DNA of 64,000 nucleotides from Lachnospiraceae bacterium (GTDB taxonomy: Bacteria > Bacillota > Clostridia > Lachnospirales > Lachnospiraceae): positions 1 to 64,000 of the forward strand of contig JAILCP010000097.1 of NCBI GenBank assembly GCA_024680055.1, read 5' to 3'. Within the stretch, counting starts at the first letter, position 1. Every line of letters starts with the position of its first letter. Below, in pieces: positions 20,539-31,757 of the stretch. The position numbers and the translations under genes are program-made. The notes below the pieces were generated by a model. That model was not told the DNA's origin, did no database searches, and worked only from the letters and a program-made list of their open reading frames with translations.

Positions 20539-21549
20539 TCAATAAATCTGCCATGACTTCGGCAAGAAATAATCCTCAAATAAATTATACGCAAATTCAT
20601 CTGTCATACCGGAAATGTAATCACATACCACCCGGTCTTTGGCATCTCCGTCTTCTTCATGAAAACGTCGGAATTTCTCAGGGAGCAAATCAAAATGCTC
20701 CATATAGTGAGTAAACAAAAATTCCAACATACGATCTGCCTTCACTTCTTCAGACTTTGCCGTAGGATTCATGTAGACTCTTTCAAACATAAACCCTCGC
20801 AGTTCCCTCATAGCGCCTAGCACATCATCCGACATGGTAACGTCATTTTTTCCAAGACTTTGAATTATTATATCGTGAATTAATGTGTCCAGGCGATCAT
20901 TGGGACTATAACCAAGCACCTCATGTATGTGCTTTGGAATATCGTCTTCACTTAACACTTTGGCACGAATGGCATCATCAATGTCATGGTTGATGTATGC
21001 GATTTTATCGGAAAGGCGTACCACCTTTCCTTCTAAGGTGTGGGGCATCAAACTGGTCTGGTGATTTAACATTCCATCCCGGACTTCTTTGGTAAGATTC
21101 AATCCCTCACCATTTTTCTCTAATTTTTCTACAATACGAACACTTTGCTCATTATGGCGAAAACCATCCTTACACAAACGATTTAAGGTGCGCTCCCCTG
21201 CATGGCCAAAAGGCGTATGACCAAGATCATGTCCAAGGGCAATGGCTTCGATTAATTCCTCGTTTAATTTCAGTGCTCTACCTATGGTTCTTGCATTTTG
21301 TGACACTTCCAAGGTGTGTGTCATACGGGTTCTGTAATGATCTCCCTGGGGATCTAAAAACACCTGGGTTTTTGATTTCAATCGGCGAAATGCTTTACAA
21401 TGAAGAATTCGATCCCTGTCTCTTTGATAAACCGGGCGAATATCACACTGAGCCTCTTCCTTATCCCTTCCTTTGGAATTCACACTTAAAGATGCATAGG
21501 GACTCAATGTTTCCTTTTCCATCTGCTCCAATGTTTCACGTATTGTCAT
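20539..21549 (-). CDS. dgt: Deoxyguanosinetriphosphate triphosphohydrolase-like protein
   Basis: HD-domain: RRLKSKTQVF, TRMTHTLEVSQNAR, LGHDLGHTPFGHAGE. Confidence 0.94.
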   Translation of the reverse strand: MTIRETLEQMEKETLSPYASLSVNSKGRDKEEAQCDIRPVYQRDRDRILHCKAFRRLKSKTQVFLDPQGDHYRTRMTHTLEVSQNARTIGRALKLNEELIEAIALGHDLGHTPFGHAGERTLNRLCKDGFRHNEQSVRIVEKLEKNGEGLNLTKEVRDGMLNHQTSLMPHTLEGKVVRLSDKIAYINHDIDDAIRAKVLSEDDIPKHIHEVLGYSPNDRLDTLIHDIIIQSLGKNDVTMSDDVLGAMRELRGFMFERVYMNPTAKSEEVKADRMLEFLFTHYMEHFDLLPEKFRRFHEEDGDAKDRVVCDYISGMTDEFAYNLFEDYFLPKSWQIY

Positions 21550-21661
21550 AGTTTTTTCCTTTCATTTGTATCGCCAAATAAAAACACTCATAATATATAT
21601 TACCTGTGAGAGTTGTATTTCCTTTTTTTATTTTTAAAAAAGTTCAAAAAAAAGAAAACCT

Positions 21662-22630
21662 TTAAAAGGTTTCCTCTAATTTGCCCTGTAAAAGGCGCAA
21701 TGTTTCTTTTTCCTGCTCCAAAAAACAGTCTTCCTGTTCCATAAAATGCAAGGTGTCTTTTTTAAACTTCTCTTCATCCATGTGCACATCCCTTTTTACC
21801 ATAAAAAGGAAATAGGAAATGGCCAATAAATCGGCAGCTCCGCCGGGACTTAGATGATATTTTATAAAAAGTTCGTCCAATTGATTCAAGAAACATTTGC
21901 TGGTTTCAGCTTCATCTCCCGTGGCATCAAAGTGATTCTTTAAACACTTCCGGATAAAAAAGGCCGTCTCCTTATTGGATCTTGAAATCATGTTGGAATC
22001 CTCAAGATTGGCCATAATCTGAGTAAGAATTCCGGCTCCTACCCGGTATAAGTTATCCGGATTGGCCCTCTTTTCCAAAAGAGGTAATGCGAAAAGTCGT
22101 ACCGACGGCATTCCAAGAGCCGCCTCTCCTCTGGCACCGGTTAAACCGTATTTTTTATATTGCTTTTCTCCGGATGTTCCTGGAATAAGTTCTTTATTAA
22201 AGTCAGTTTTAATTGTACTTTTACCAAGAACCGAAACCGTTTCCCACAGCAGTTCTTCGTTATAATATTGCCCCATGGCCACTTCTCTTCCCAGGGCAAT
22301 CATCAGCAATCCCATGGAATAAATCATCCCTTTATGGGTATTCACTCCACCGGTGGCCTCAAACATGGCTTTCTCTGCCTGTATACCAATGGGGCGAAGC
22401 TCTTTTAGCAACTCCTCTTTGGGAACATGAACAGTTTCTGCTCCTCCTTTTGCAAATTGTCCAAGAAAAGGTTTTATGGCTGCGGCGCTTTTTTCAAAAA
22501 GGGAAACATCCATATCCTCATGGGATCCGCAGTTACATAAATCCACCAATCCGGGTTTTCTTGAGGTGTACACTTCAAGAAGCAAGGCTTTATAAGCGTA
22601 ATTCTCCAAGTTCTTTAATCTTGTATCCAT
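21662..22630 (-). CDS. citG: Triphosphoribosyl-dephospho-CoA synthase CitG
   Basis: LLLEVYTSRKPGLVDLCNCGSHEDM, GGVNTHKGMIYSMG, GGAADLLA; next to citC/X. Confidence 0.92.
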   Translation of the reverse strand: MDTRLKNLENYAYKALLLEVYTSRKPGLVDLCNCGSHEDMDVSLFEKSAAAIKPFLGQFAKGGAETVHVPKEELLKELRPIGIQAEKAMFEATGGVNTHKGMIYSMGLLMIALGREVAMGQYYNEELLWETVSVLGKSTIKTDFNKELIPGTSGEKQYKKYGLTGARGEAALGMPSVRLFALPLLEKRANPDNLYRVGAGILTQIMANLEDSNMISRSNKETAFFIRKCLKNHFDATGDEAETSKCFLNQLDELFIKYHLSPGGAADLLAISYFLFMVKRDVHMDEEKFKKDTLHFMEQEDCFLEQEKETLRLLQGKLEETF

Positions 22631-22631
22631 T

Positions 22632-24194
22632 TTAACTCAATCCCTGTATCATAACTTCTATACTTTTATCCTGCAGTTCTTTTACGGAGTGTGCCCGGCT
22701 TCTTGCGCATTCACTGCCCGGCTTTTTACAAACGAGGCAGCTTCGTTCGCCCATTCCAATGTCCTCACGGCTAAGCTTTGTTTCTTCCCCATCTTTTACC
22801 ACCAGAACATCAATGTCAAACAGTCTGCCAAGGGAACTGCCATCTTCAATATGAACCATAGCTTCCTTAACTTTCATTGGGTCAAAACACACTGCATAAA
22901 AGGCGGTAACCCCGGTCACCTCCTGATGAGATTCGTGATGTAGTACAGGCGCACCCATATTCTTTAATGTACTTTCAATTTCTTCCTTTCCTTTTTCAAA
23001 GGCTCTGGACAAAAGTTCAAAATACTTCACCGGTCCGGCCATGTTCATGGTAAAACAGATCAGCACCGTGCCTTCTCCATACTGCTTCAGCAATTCCATT
23101 TGATGCATCACTCTTTGCTCTCTGGCAGATAACATCATGGGAAGATCCACCTCTTGACGATTCTTTAAATCTGCCTTTGCCTCTTCAAAGGTAGGCACCT
23201 TCTTCCCTTCTCCTGCAAAATAGGCATAGGTACTTTGAGGAACATAACACTTCAGTTCTTCAAAGTTCTTTTCCTTAATAAGGGCTCGCACCCTTGAGGC
23301 ACTAATAGCCTCTTTCTCTGTTTCCTTTCGCTCTATTACATGACAGGTGATTCCCTCACCCGGCAACTCCTGCTGCATCACCTCATTGTATAGTCCGGTG
23401 ATTTCGCTAAAAGGTTCTGTACCCACATAACGTGATGTAATATCCAAAGCCTTTGCTATGCTTTTAAACACTTCAATATCCAGTCTTGCATGGGACTGGG
23501 CCACGGTTTTCTCATCCTTCAAAAAGTAAGACGGGAAGGTGGCACTTGATATAATATAGGCACCGGACTCATGTACAATTACATTCTCAAGGTCTTTCAC
23601 TCCTTGCTTTACCAGTTCATATCGTACCGAAAAAGGCACTTCGGAAGCATCTTCCGATACCACAAATACATGGACATAATCATTTTCTTTTGCTGCTCTT
23701 TCTACCAGATAACGATGTCCCAGGGTAAAAGGATTTGCATTCATAACAATAGAAGCTATGCTATTTCCTTCTACTTTTGTATTACTTAAATCTTCAATAT
23801 ATTTATCGAAACCGTTTTTGCGATTCTCCATAAAGACCAGTTTCCCATCCACTCTTGCAATCTCATAAAATCCAAGATCCCCAAAAAACTTTGCAGAATC
23901 AATCTTTGTATACAAAAACAAATGAGTATACCCACGCTCCAACTCATGAGCCACCAGATGGGTTACCACATCGTTCATCAGACCCTCACCCTGGTGATCA
24001 CTGTCCACCGCCATACATCGCAAGGTATTCTTAAACAAAGAACCGGTGGCCACCAAATTGTAATCCTCATCAAAAAGGCCCACGGTATAATCAAGATTTC
24101 CGTCCCTGTCAATCCCTTCTTTCAGCAGAAGTTCCTTTTGCTTTCTTATGTTTCGTTTATCATCTTTCTTAATTTCACTCAATGTATAGCTCAT
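22632..24194 (-). CDS. citC: [Citrate lyase] ligase CitC fused to holo-ACP synthase CitX
   Basis: N-terminal GNAT-like and nucleotidyltransferase (MNANPFTLGHRYLVE, SASRVR) = CitC; C-terminal LSAREQRVMHQMELLKQ...GERSCLVCKKPGSECARSRAHSVKEL = CitX. Confidence 0.92.
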   Translation of the reverse strand: MSYTLSEIKKDDKRNIRKQKELLLKEGIDRDGNLDYTVGLFDEDYNLVATGSLFKNTLRCMAVDSDHQGEGLMNDVVTHLVAHELERGYTHLFLYTKIDSAKFFGDLGFYEIARVDGKLVFMENRKNGFDKYIEDLSNTKVEGNSIASIVMNANPFTLGHRYLVERAAKENDYVHVFVVSEDASEVPFSVRYELVKQGVKDLENVIVHESGAYIISSATFPSYFLKDEKTVAQSHARLDIEVFKSIAKALDITSRYVGTEPFSEITGLYNEVMQQELPGEGITCHVIERKETEKEAISASRVRALIKEKNFEELKCYVPQSTYAYFAGEGKKVPTFEEAKADLKNRQEVDLPMMLSAREQRVMHQMELLKQYGEGTVLICFTMNMAGPVKYFELLSRAFEKGKEEIESTLKNMGAPVLHHESHQEVTGVTAFYAVCFDPMKVKEAMVHIEDGSSLGRLFDIDVLVVKDGEETKLSREDIGMGERSCLVCKKPGSECARSRAHSVKELQDKSIEVMIQGLS

Positions 24195-24242
24195 GCTTTC
24201 TCTCCTGTTATCCTAACGTAATACTCCATTACACTATACCAT

Positions 24243-24286
24243 AAAAAAGGTGCTTTGACCCTACTTTTCATAAAATCAAAGCACCA
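24243..24286 (-). terminator. Intrinsic terminator after citF
   Basis: Inverted repeat GGTGCTTTGA...TCAAAGCACC followed by TTTTTT on the minus strand. Confidence 0.8.
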
Positions 24287-24309
24287 AATAATTTTTCATT
24301 TTTTGCTGA

Positions 24310-25890
24310 TTAATCAGCGAATTCGTACTCTTTTACCTGACGAACCACGTCAATGATGGTACCGTCACGGCTTTCAATGGCTCCAACCACTCTGTCACCA
24401 AACTGTACTTTTTCCGGTTCTCCAACAATGGCATAAGCCTGATCACGTAATTCTTCAATGGTGCAGAACGGGAGTTTTACATCCTTCATGCATTCAATCA
24501 AGTCTTTACGCTTCGGATTGATAGCAATACCGTAATCTGTAATAACAACGTCTACTGTTTCACCAGGTGTTGTAACAGTAGTTACATCAGAGCATACGCA
24601 TGGAATTCTTCCTCGAATCAAAGGAGAAATAATAATGGTACATTTTGCACCTGCAGCGGTGTCCGGATGTCCACCCTGAGCTCCTGTAATCACACCGTCA
24701 GAACCTACTACTACGTTTACGTTGAAGTGTGTATCAACCTCAAGGGCTGCCAAAATAACAAAATCCAAACGGTTTACATATGCACCCTTGTTCATTGGGT
24801 TTGCATACTCAGAACCGGAAATTTCAAAATGATTTGGATTGTTTCTTACAGATTCGATGGCAGTCAAGTCAAAGTCCTGTGTATCTACAAGTTTTTCAAT
24901 TAAACCTTCTTTTAATAAGTCGGCCATTGGTCCGGCAATTCCGCCAAGGCCAAGACCCATCTTAATTCCTCTTTCTCTCATGATTTCACCAAGATAAAGA
25001 GTGGATGCGATGGATGGTCCACCTACACCGGTCTGATATGAGAAACCGTCTTTAAAATAAGGTGTATTGATTACAAACTGTGTACAATAGTTGGCCATCA
25101 TAAGATTTCTTAAATCTTTGGTTGGTTTTGCAGCTCCGGTAGCAATTTTAGCAGCGTTACCGATTTCATCAACAACAACCACATAATCCACGTCTACCTG
25201 AGAAATGGAAGCCGGCTGATTTGGGAATGGTACCAAAGTATCTGTAATTGCCACAACCTTGTCTGCGTACTGAGCATCTACCATGGCATAGGATAATACA
25301 CCACAGTCGGATTTTCCGCCTACGGCTCTCATGTTACCGTAAGAGTCACAAGTTGGTGCTCCGATAAAAGCAATATCAATATGTACATCGCCCTCTTCGA
25401 TTGCTCTTACACGGCCACCGTGAGAACGCATAATTGCTGTTGTCTTTAATTTTCCGTTGGAAATCGCTTCTCCGATCTTACCACGTACACCGGAAGACTG
25501 GATTCCTGTAATGGTTCCGTCCTCAATCATCGGTACAATTGGATCGTGTGCTTTTCCTAAAGAACTTGCACAAATGGTAAGGTTCTTAATTCCCATTTTG
25601 TGAATTTCTTCCATAACCATGTTTACAACATAGTCACCTTCACGGAAATGATGATGGAAGGAAATTGTCATTCCGTCCTTAATTTCACATTTTTCAAGGG
25701 CAGCTTTAATTGATGGAAGTAATTTATCTTCGCTAGGATCAACTACACCGCGAACGGTAGGCGCTGCTTTTTTATAAGTTTTATTATGACGATAATAAGC
25801 TCCGTTAAAGCCTTCTACTTTTCTGCCATAACTATCTGTTAATTCCTGTAATACCTCGTCCGGTATTTCTCTTCCTACACTATTAATCAT
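24310..25890 (-). CDS. citF: Citrate lyase alpha subunit (citrate CoA-transferase)
   Basis: MINSVGREIPDEVL...; GGHPDTAAGAKCTII; start moved inward from the supplied ORF at 25983 because homology begins at MINSVG. Confidence 0.95.
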   Translation of the reverse strand: MINSVGREIPDEVLQELTDSYGRKVEGFNGAYYRHNKTYKKAAPTVRGVVDPSEDKLLPSIKAALEKCEIKDGMTISFHHHFREGDYVVNMVMEEIHKMGIKNLTICASSLGKAHDPIVPMIEDGTITGIQSSGVRGKIGEAISNGKLKTTAIMRSHGGRVRAIEEGDVHIDIAFIGAPTCDSYGNMRAVGGKSDCGVLSYAMVDAQYADKVVAITDTLVPFPNQPASISQVDVDYVVVVDEIGNAAKIATGAAKPTKDLRNLMMANYCTQFVINTPYFKDGFSYQTGVGGPSIASTLYLGEIMRERGIKMGLGLGGIAGPMADLLKEGLIEKLVDTQDFDLTAIESVRNNPNHFEISGSEYANPMNKGAYVNRLDFVILAALEVDTHFNVNVVVGSDGVITGAQGGHPDTAAGAKCTIIISPLIRGRIPCVCSDVTTVTTPGETVDVVITDYGIAINPKRKDLIECMKDVKLPFCTIEELRDQAYAIVGEPEKVQFGDRVVGAIESRDGTIIDVVRQVKEYEFAD

Positions 25891-25891
25891 C

Positions 25892-26794
25892 TTACAAATC
25901 CCCCTCGTATACGCCTGCAGCCTTTGCCAACTGGATAGTACGCTTAGCTCCAGGATAGAATGCGATATCAACCATCTTACCATCTACAGTGAATACACCG
26001 ATTCCCTGTGCCTTCTTTTCATCAATTTCCTTGATGACTTTTTCAGCATAGATGATTTCCTTTTCAGAAGGAGTAAAGATTTTGTGTACGATTTCAATCT
26101 GTCTTGGGTTTACAAGGGATTTTCCGTCATAACCCATGGCTTTGATCATACGAACCTCTTTTTCAAATCCTTCCATATCGTCAAGATTTGTAAATACAGT
26201 GTCAAAACACATAACACCGGCAGCTCTTGCAGCAATAATCATCTGCTGTCTTGCTCCTGCAAGTTCCACACCGGTACCTGAAATGGTTGTCTGAAGATCC
26301 TTTGTATAATCTCCACCGGATAATGCCACACCAAAAAGTCTTTCAGAGGACTGACAGATTTCGTAAACATTCATCATACCCTTGGTAGACTCAATGGCTG
26401 CCATCAAAAGTGTAGAACCTTCCGGTCTTCCAAACTCTTTTTCTGCAGCAAGTGTTGCTTCTTCAATAATATGTACATCCTTTGCAGACTCAACCTTAGG
26501 GATACGAATAGAATCACATCCTCCGGCTACACAAACACGTACATCCTCTTTCCAGTGAGGTGTATCCAATCCGTTAATACGTACTACACGTTCGGTTCCT
26601 CTGTAATCGATGGTCTTTAATGCATGATATAAGGAAAATCTTGCAACATCTTTCTGATTCTCTGCTACAGCATCCTCTAAGTCAAGCATAATAGAATCAA
26701 GTTTATAAATGTACGGATCCTTGATTAAGCTAGGCTTCTGTGCATTTAAAAACATCATGGATCTTCTTAATCTTTTTAAATTCGGATTCTTCAT
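25892..26794 (-). CDS. citE: Citrate lyase beta subunit (citryl-CoA lyase)
   Basis: RRSMMFLNAQKPSL, DLEDAVAENQKDVAR, IRIPKVES; start at MKNPNLKRLRRS. Confidence 0.95.
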   Translation of the reverse strand: MKNPNLKRLRRSMMFLNAQKPSLIKDPYIYKLDSIMLDLEDAVAENQKDVARFSLYHALKTIDYRGTERVVRINGLDTPHWKEDVRVCVAGGCDSIRIPKVESAKDVHIIEEATLAAEKEFGRPEGSTLLMAAIESTKGMMNVYEICQSSERLFGVALSGGDYTKDLQTTISGTGVELAGARQQMIIAARAAGVMCFDTVFTNLDDMEGFEKEVRMIKAMGYDGKSLVNPRQIEIVHKIFTPSEKEIIYAEKVIKEIDEKKAQGIGVFTVDGKMVDIAFYPGAKRTIQLAKAAGVYEGDL

Positions 26795-27093
26795 TAGCGA
26801 ACTGCACCTCCCCACGGAATATCAGATACAATATCATTGGAACGATATACAGCACCTTCTACTCTTGCTTTTAATGTGCAATCAAGTGCACCTTTATCTA
26901 CAACGGTTACCTTTGCGTCTTTAACCTCTAGTCTATCTAATGTCTCAATAATGGTTTTCTTGATCTGGTTACCAAACTGGTTGATAACACTGCTCTCGAT
27001 GGATAATTCCACACCTTTGCTTCCAGGCTCTACTGTTACCTGGCAATCAGATGATTCCAATGTTCCAGCTACTGCTGCTTTCTTAATCTCCAT
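26794..27093 (-). CDS. citD: Citrate lyase acyl carrier protein (gamma subunit)
   Basis: MEIKKAAVAGTLESSDCQVTVEPG - typical CitD with prosthetic-group serine; followed by citE and citF. Confidence 0.95.
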   Translation of the reverse strand: MEIKKAAVAGTLESSDCQVTVEPGSKGVELSIESSVINQFGNQIKKTIIETLDRLEVKDAKVTVVDKGALDCTLKARVEGAVYRSNDIVSDIPWGGAVR

Positions 27094-27145
27094 TCGTTCT
27101 CCTTTCTTTGATCAAAAATAATTACAAAAGTATAATAACATAAAT

Positions 27146-27172
27146 AACACCCACGGCGTAGCCATGGGTGTT
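27146..27172 (-). terminator. Hairpin downstream of icd (possible terminator/attenuator)
   Basis: AACACCCATGGCTACGCCGTGGGTGTT on the minus strand; the following T-tract is weak. Confidence 0.5.
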
Positions 27173-27184
27173 AAAAATCACAAT

Positions 27185-28387
27185 TTACGCCTCTAATCTT
27201 GAACGGATAGCTTTGATAAAGTCTTTACTGTTAACCTGTTTTGCATTTGGATCTGTTGTGATTGCCTTAAGATCCTTTGTCATGATACCGCTTTCAATGG
27301 TATCGATGGTTGCTTTTTCAAGTTTGTTAGCAAATTCAACTAATTCTTTATTGTCATCTAACTGTCCACGTTTTCTTAAAGCGCCTGACCAAGCAAAAAT
27401 AGTTGCTACAGAGTTTGTAGATGTCTCTTTGCCTTCAAGATGCTGATAGTAATGTCTCTGAACAGTACCATGTGCTGCTTCATACTCATAATATCCTTCC
27501 GGAGATACAAGTACGGATGTCATCATTGCAAGGGAACCGTAAGCTGTTGCAAGCATATCGCTCATAACATCTCCATCATAGTTCTTACATGCCCAGATGT
27601 ATCCACCGTTGGAACGGATTACACGTGCTACCACATCATCGATTAAGGTGTAGAAGTACTCAATACCTGCAGCATCAAATTTTTCTTTATAATCTTTTTC
27701 AAATACTTCGCGGAAAATATCCTTGAATGTATGATCGTATTTCTTAGAAATTGTATCTTTTGTTGCAAACCAAACACTTTGCTTTGTATCTAAAGCATAG
27801 TTAAAACAACTTCTGGCAAAACTTTCGATAGATTTGCTTCTGTTGTGCATACCCTGAATAATACCCGGCTCTTTGAAATCATAAATGGTTTCTTTCTGAA
27901 CAGTACCGTCTTCTCCAGTAAATACCAATTCAGCTTTTCCAGGTCCCGGAACCTTCATTTCAACACCCTTGTAAACATCACCGTAAGCGTGACGAGCAAT
28001 GGTAATTGGTTTGGTCCAATTCTTAACGTATGGTTCAATACCTTTTACGATAATCGGTGCACGGAATACAGTACCATCAAGTACGGCACGGATTGTTCCG
28101 TTTGGACTCTTCCACATTTCCTTTAAGTTGTACTCTTTCACACGTGCAGCGTTTGGTGTAATGGTTGCACACTTAACAGCTACGCCGTATTTCTTGGTTG
28201 CTTCTGCGGAATCGATTGTTACCTGGTCATTGGTCTCGTTTCTGTGCTCAAGTCCTAAATCATAGTACTCAGACTTAAGATCAATGAATGGGTAGATTAA
28301 TTCATCTTTAATAATCTGCCACAGAACTCGGGTCATTTCGTCGCCATCCATCTCTACAAGTGGAGTGGTCATCTGAATCTTTGCCAT
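27185..28387 (-). CDS. icd: Isocitrate dehydrogenase (NADP+), eukaryotic-type subfamily
   Basis: [14 protein letters not shown]-type start, [36 protein letters not shown]. Confidence 0.95.
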   Translation of the reverse strand: MAKIQMTTPLVEMDGDEMTRVLWQIIKDELIYPFIDLKSEYYDLGLEHRNETNDQVTIDSAEATKKYGVAVKCATITPNAARVKEYNLKEMWKSPNGTIRAVLDGTVFRAPIIVKGIEPYVKNWTKPITIARHAYGDVYKGVEMKVPGPGKAELVFTGEDGTVQKETIYDFKEPGIIQGMHNRSKSIESFARSCFNYALDTKQSVWFATKDTISKKYDHTFKDIFREVFEKDYKEKFDAAGIEYFYTLIDDVVARVIRSNGGYIWACKNYDGDVMSDMLATAYGSLAMMTSVLVSPEGYYEYEAAHGTVQRHYYQHLEGKETSTNSVATIFAWSGALRKRGQLDDNKELVEFANKLEKATIDTIESGIMTKDLKAITTDPNAKQVNSKDFIKAIRSRLEA

Positions 28388-28466
28388 TGTAATTGTCCTC
28401 TTTTCTTCATTTATTGCTCATACTGCCGGCAGTGCCAATTCCACCGGCAGTGAGTTGACTTATAAA

Positions 28467-30767
28467 TTACTGGTTCTTCTTGTTCTTGTCTTTGTTGAAG
28501 TTAATGAGACATCCTGCAAGAATAATGGATCTTTCATCATCTGTAAGGTCTCCTGTGGTTACTTCAAACGGTACAAGTTCGTTACCTTTCACTGCGTATG
28601 CAGTAATGGTCTTCGCTTTCTCCTCAATTGCTTTCCTGATTCCAGGAACAAAAATATAATCTCCAAGTGCAAAAGGAATATCCTCTGTCGGGAACTGGAA
28701 TGGAATCATTCCCCAGTTAATACAGTTGGATCTGTATCTCTTGGTTGCATATTCCTTTGCAATGTTAGCCCATGCTCCAAGCACCTTCTGACAGGAAGCT
28801 GCCTGCTCACGTGCAGAACCGTCACCCGGTTTTACTGCGTAGATTGTGGATCCAAATGCGGTATTTGCAGGATCCACAGATGGGAACTTACCTTTAACAA
28901 CATCATATGCTGCCTTCAGATCTGCATCTTCTACTTTTCCGTCACGACGTTCCAATTCAACCTTGTATACTTCCTTTGCACGTCCAACATACTCAGGATC
29001 TCTACGAGACAATGCAAATTCTGCAAGTCCAAGTGGGTTGGAACGATAAGATGAAGTTTCTCCGGATGGAATCAACTCATCTGTGGTTGTTACAGGGTCA
29101 TGAATCTCAGATACCACCTTCAGCATTAAATCATCGGTAAGATGAGTCATTGCCGGCCATGGTTTGATGTTTGGGCCTTCCTGAATTTCCACTGTCGGGT
29201 CAGCCACACCATGAGAATCAAATACACGTGTTTCATAAATTGTCTTATCGAAGAAGTATTTCGGTCTTGTGTAGTCCACATCCGCTACTTCATCTGCTCC
29301 TGTTAAGAAGCCTTTATTTAATGCTGTTGCAGCAATGGAACGAGCGTCCATAAGTGCAACAGAAGAAATCTGTCCATTCTGTACCTTGGATCCTTCACGG
29401 TTCGGGAAGTTTCTTGTACAGTGACGAATACTGAATGCATTATTTGCAGGTGTATCTCCGGCACCAAAACATGGTCCGCAGAATGCTGTCTTAATAATTG
29501 CTCCGGCATCAATAAGTGCTGCCATTTCACCATTCTTAAGAAGCTCTTTATATACAGGCATGGAAGCCGGATATACAGATAAGGTAAATCTTCCGTTTCC
29601 GATTCCGTCACCTTTTTTAAGAATATCTGCTGCATCACAGATATTCTCGAATCCACCACCGGCACATCCGGCAATAAGACCCTGCTCTACATAAAGCTTT
29701 CCGTCTACAATCTTGTCCTGCAATGAGTAATCAATCTTGTCGCCAAAGCTTACCTTTGCGCGCTCTTCCACTTCATGCAGAACGTCTTTCAAGTTGGCCT
29801 TTACATCTGCAATGGCAAAGGCTTTACTTGGATGGAACGGCATGGCAATCATTGGTCTGATTTTGCTTAAATCTACCTTGATTAATCCATCATAATAAGC
29901 AACAGCACCCGGTTCAACCACCTTGTAGTCGCCGCTTCTTCCGTGGATATCATACCATTCTTTTACTCTGTCATCTGTCTTCCAAATAGAGGAAAGACAA
30001 GTTGTCTCTGTTGTCATTACATCAATACCGATTCTGTAATCAGCACTGAGGTTTGCAAGTCCCGGTCCAAAGAACTCCATCACTTTGTTCTTTACATAAC
30101 CGTTATCGAATACAGCACCGATAATTGCAATTGCAACGTCCTGAGGTCCTACGCCAGGATTTGGAGCTCCTTCAAGATATACGCCGATGACTCCCGGCAT
30201 ATTTACGTCGTAGGTCTGGGACAGTAACTGTTTTGCAAGTTCTCCGCCGCCTTCACCGATTGCCATGGTTCCAAGTGCTCCGTAACGAGTATGAGAATCT
30301 GATCCAAGAATCATTCCTCCACAGGTTGCAAGCATTTCACGGGCATACTGATGAATAACTGCCTGATGAGGTGGCACGTATACACCACCGTATTTCTGTG
30401 CTGCGGTAAGGCCAAACATGTGGTCATCTTCGTTAATGGTTCCACCTACAGCGCATAAGCTGTTGTGGCAGTTGGTAAGAACGTAAGGAAGTGGGAATTT
30501 CTCCATTCCTGAAGCTCTTGCTGTCTGAATAATACCAACGAATGTGATATCATGTGATGTTATCTTATCAAACTTAATCTTCAACTTCTCCATGTTGTCA
30601 GATGTGTTGTGCGCTTTCAAAATACCATAAGCCATGGTATTCTTGGCAGCGTCTGCCTTACTTGTGTTGATGCCTTTTGACTGTAAAACCGCTGATTCTT
30701 CCCCATTTTCTTCAACGATTTCGGTTCCGTTAAGAACGTAAGCACCATTCTTTAATAAAGTAATCAT
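28467..30767 (-). CDS. Aconitate hydratase family protein
   Basis: [22 protein letters not shown], cluster Cys region [29 protein letters not shown]; start at [14 protein letters not shown] (supplied ORF to 30797). Confidence 0.92.
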   Translation of the reverse strand: MITLLKNGAYVLNGTEIVEENGEESAVLQSKGINTSKADAAKNTMAYGILKAHNTSDNMEKLKIKFDKITSHDITFVGIIQTARASGMEKFPLPYVLTNCHNSLCAVGGTINEDDHMFGLTAAQKYGGVYVPPHQAVIHQYAREMLATCGGMILGSDSHTRYGALGTMAIGEGGGELAKQLLSQTYDVNMPGVIGVYLEGAPNPGVGPQDVAIAIIGAVFDNGYVKNKVMEFFGPGLANLSADYRIGIDVMTTETTCLSSIWKTDDRVKEWYDIHGRSGDYKVVEPGAVAYYDGLIKVDLSKIRPMIAMPFHPSKAFAIADVKANLKDVLHEVEERAKVSFGDKIDYSLQDKIVDGKLYVEQGLIAGCAGGGFENICDAADILKKGDGIGNGRFTLSVYPASMPVYKELLKNGEMAALIDAGAIIKTAFCGPCFGAGDTPANNAFSIRHCTRNFPNREGSKVQNGQISSVALMDARSIAATALNKGFLTGADEVADVDYTRPKYFFDKTIYETRVFDSHGVADPTVEIQEGPNIKPWPAMTHLTDDLMLKVVSEIHDPVTTTDELIPSGETSSYRSNPLGLAEFALSRRDPEYVGRAKEVYKVELERRDGKVEDADLKAAYDVVKGKFPSVDPANTAFGSTIYAVKPGDGSAREQAASCQKVLGAWANIAKEYATKRYRSNCINWGMIPFQFPTEDIPFALGDYIFVPGIRKAIEEKAKTITAYAVKGNELVPFEVTTGDLTDDERSIILAGCLINFNKDKNKKNQ

Positions 30768-30847
30768 TTGGTCCTCCTTCACTTTATTCGGGTTCAAACC
30801 AAACCCCGAATTGTTCGTGTGTTCACGGCTTTTCTACCGTCGCGTTT

Positions 30848-30875
30848 ATTATATCATACTGATTTTTAATTACAA
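30848..30875 (-). promoter_or_regulatory. Sigma-A promoter for the aconitase-icd-cit gene set
   Basis: Minus strand TTGTAA-16 bp-TATAAT about 75 nt upstream of the aconitase ORF. Confidence 0.7.
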
Positions 30876-31082
30876 ACGTTTTAACTTAAGAAGAATAAAA
30901 GTCGATTACTTTTTGGTTTATCTATATAAATAGTGTGACATCGGGTTTATACCGCGTTCTATTCACACTTTTTTCACTACAATTTTCGCTCCAAAAGCGA
31001 CTTTACTAAATCTTGCTATAAATAATTTTAAACCTTATTGGTCTATGGTCTAAAAAGTCGTTTTTTTAACATTCTCAATACC

Positions 31083-31757
31083 TTACAATACCCTGTAAAT
31101 TCCTTTTGCCAATCTTTCATCGGTATCCTTAAAATGGTTGCCCGGATTGAACTGGAATTCTGTTTCAATTCCAATTCCTGTAAAATAATTGTATATTTCC
31201 AGGGTTTTCTCTTTGACGCAGCGAAGCATTTTATTTTTGGTTAGCTCTTCCTTGTCTCCCAGGGAAAAATAGACCCTTTGAGGCATTTTTTTCAACTTTG
31301 TCTTTTGTACATAGGAAGCAAACTCCGGAAACCACAAAGAACCTGAAGCGCTGACTGCTTTTGCAAAAAGATCCGTATGATAAAGACTGTAAATGGCAAA
31401 TAGTCCTCCAAGGGAATAGCCTGCAATAATTAATTCTGTCGGCTCATTTGCCAGTTTCTTTTTTACCTCAGGAATTATTTGTTCTGTCAGTTCTTTTAAA
31501 TAGCGTCCCGCTTCCCCCTTGCAGGGATCGTCATTTTTATAAAGGGGCTCACACTGCCAAGGTGTCATTTCATCATTCCATATTAATCCGCTCACAACCC
31601 CAAGGCACACGTCCTTATTTCCCTGCTCCTTTATCTTGTGATAAAGGTTCTCACCATCCCCCTCAAAGGCATTTACTATCACAAGAGGAACTGCCTGTTC
31701 CCTTTCTCCGTATAAGTAAATTCTTTTACCTGCCACATTGATTTCCATTTTCTCCAT
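31083..31757 (-). CDS. Alpha/beta-hydrolase, enterochelin-esterase-like
   Basis: AGYSLGGLFAIYSLYH nucleophile elbow, ASGSLWFP. Confidence 0.8.
   Translation of the reverse strand: MEKMEINVAGKRIYLYGEREQAVPLVIVNAFEGDGENLYHKIKEQGNKDVCLGVVSGLIWNDEMTPWQCEPLYKNDDPCKGEAGRYLKELTEQIIPEVKKKLANEPTELIIAGYSLGGLFAIYSLYHTDLFAKAVSASGSLWFPEFASYVQKTKLKKMPQRVYFSLGDKEELTKNKMLRCVKEKTLEIYNYFTGIGIETEFQFNPGNHFKDTDERLAKGIYRVL

Noticed and set aside
28455-29054. 199-aa plus-strand ORF
   Set aside because: Antisense to aconitase; Cys-rich low-plausibility translation with no homology I recognise.
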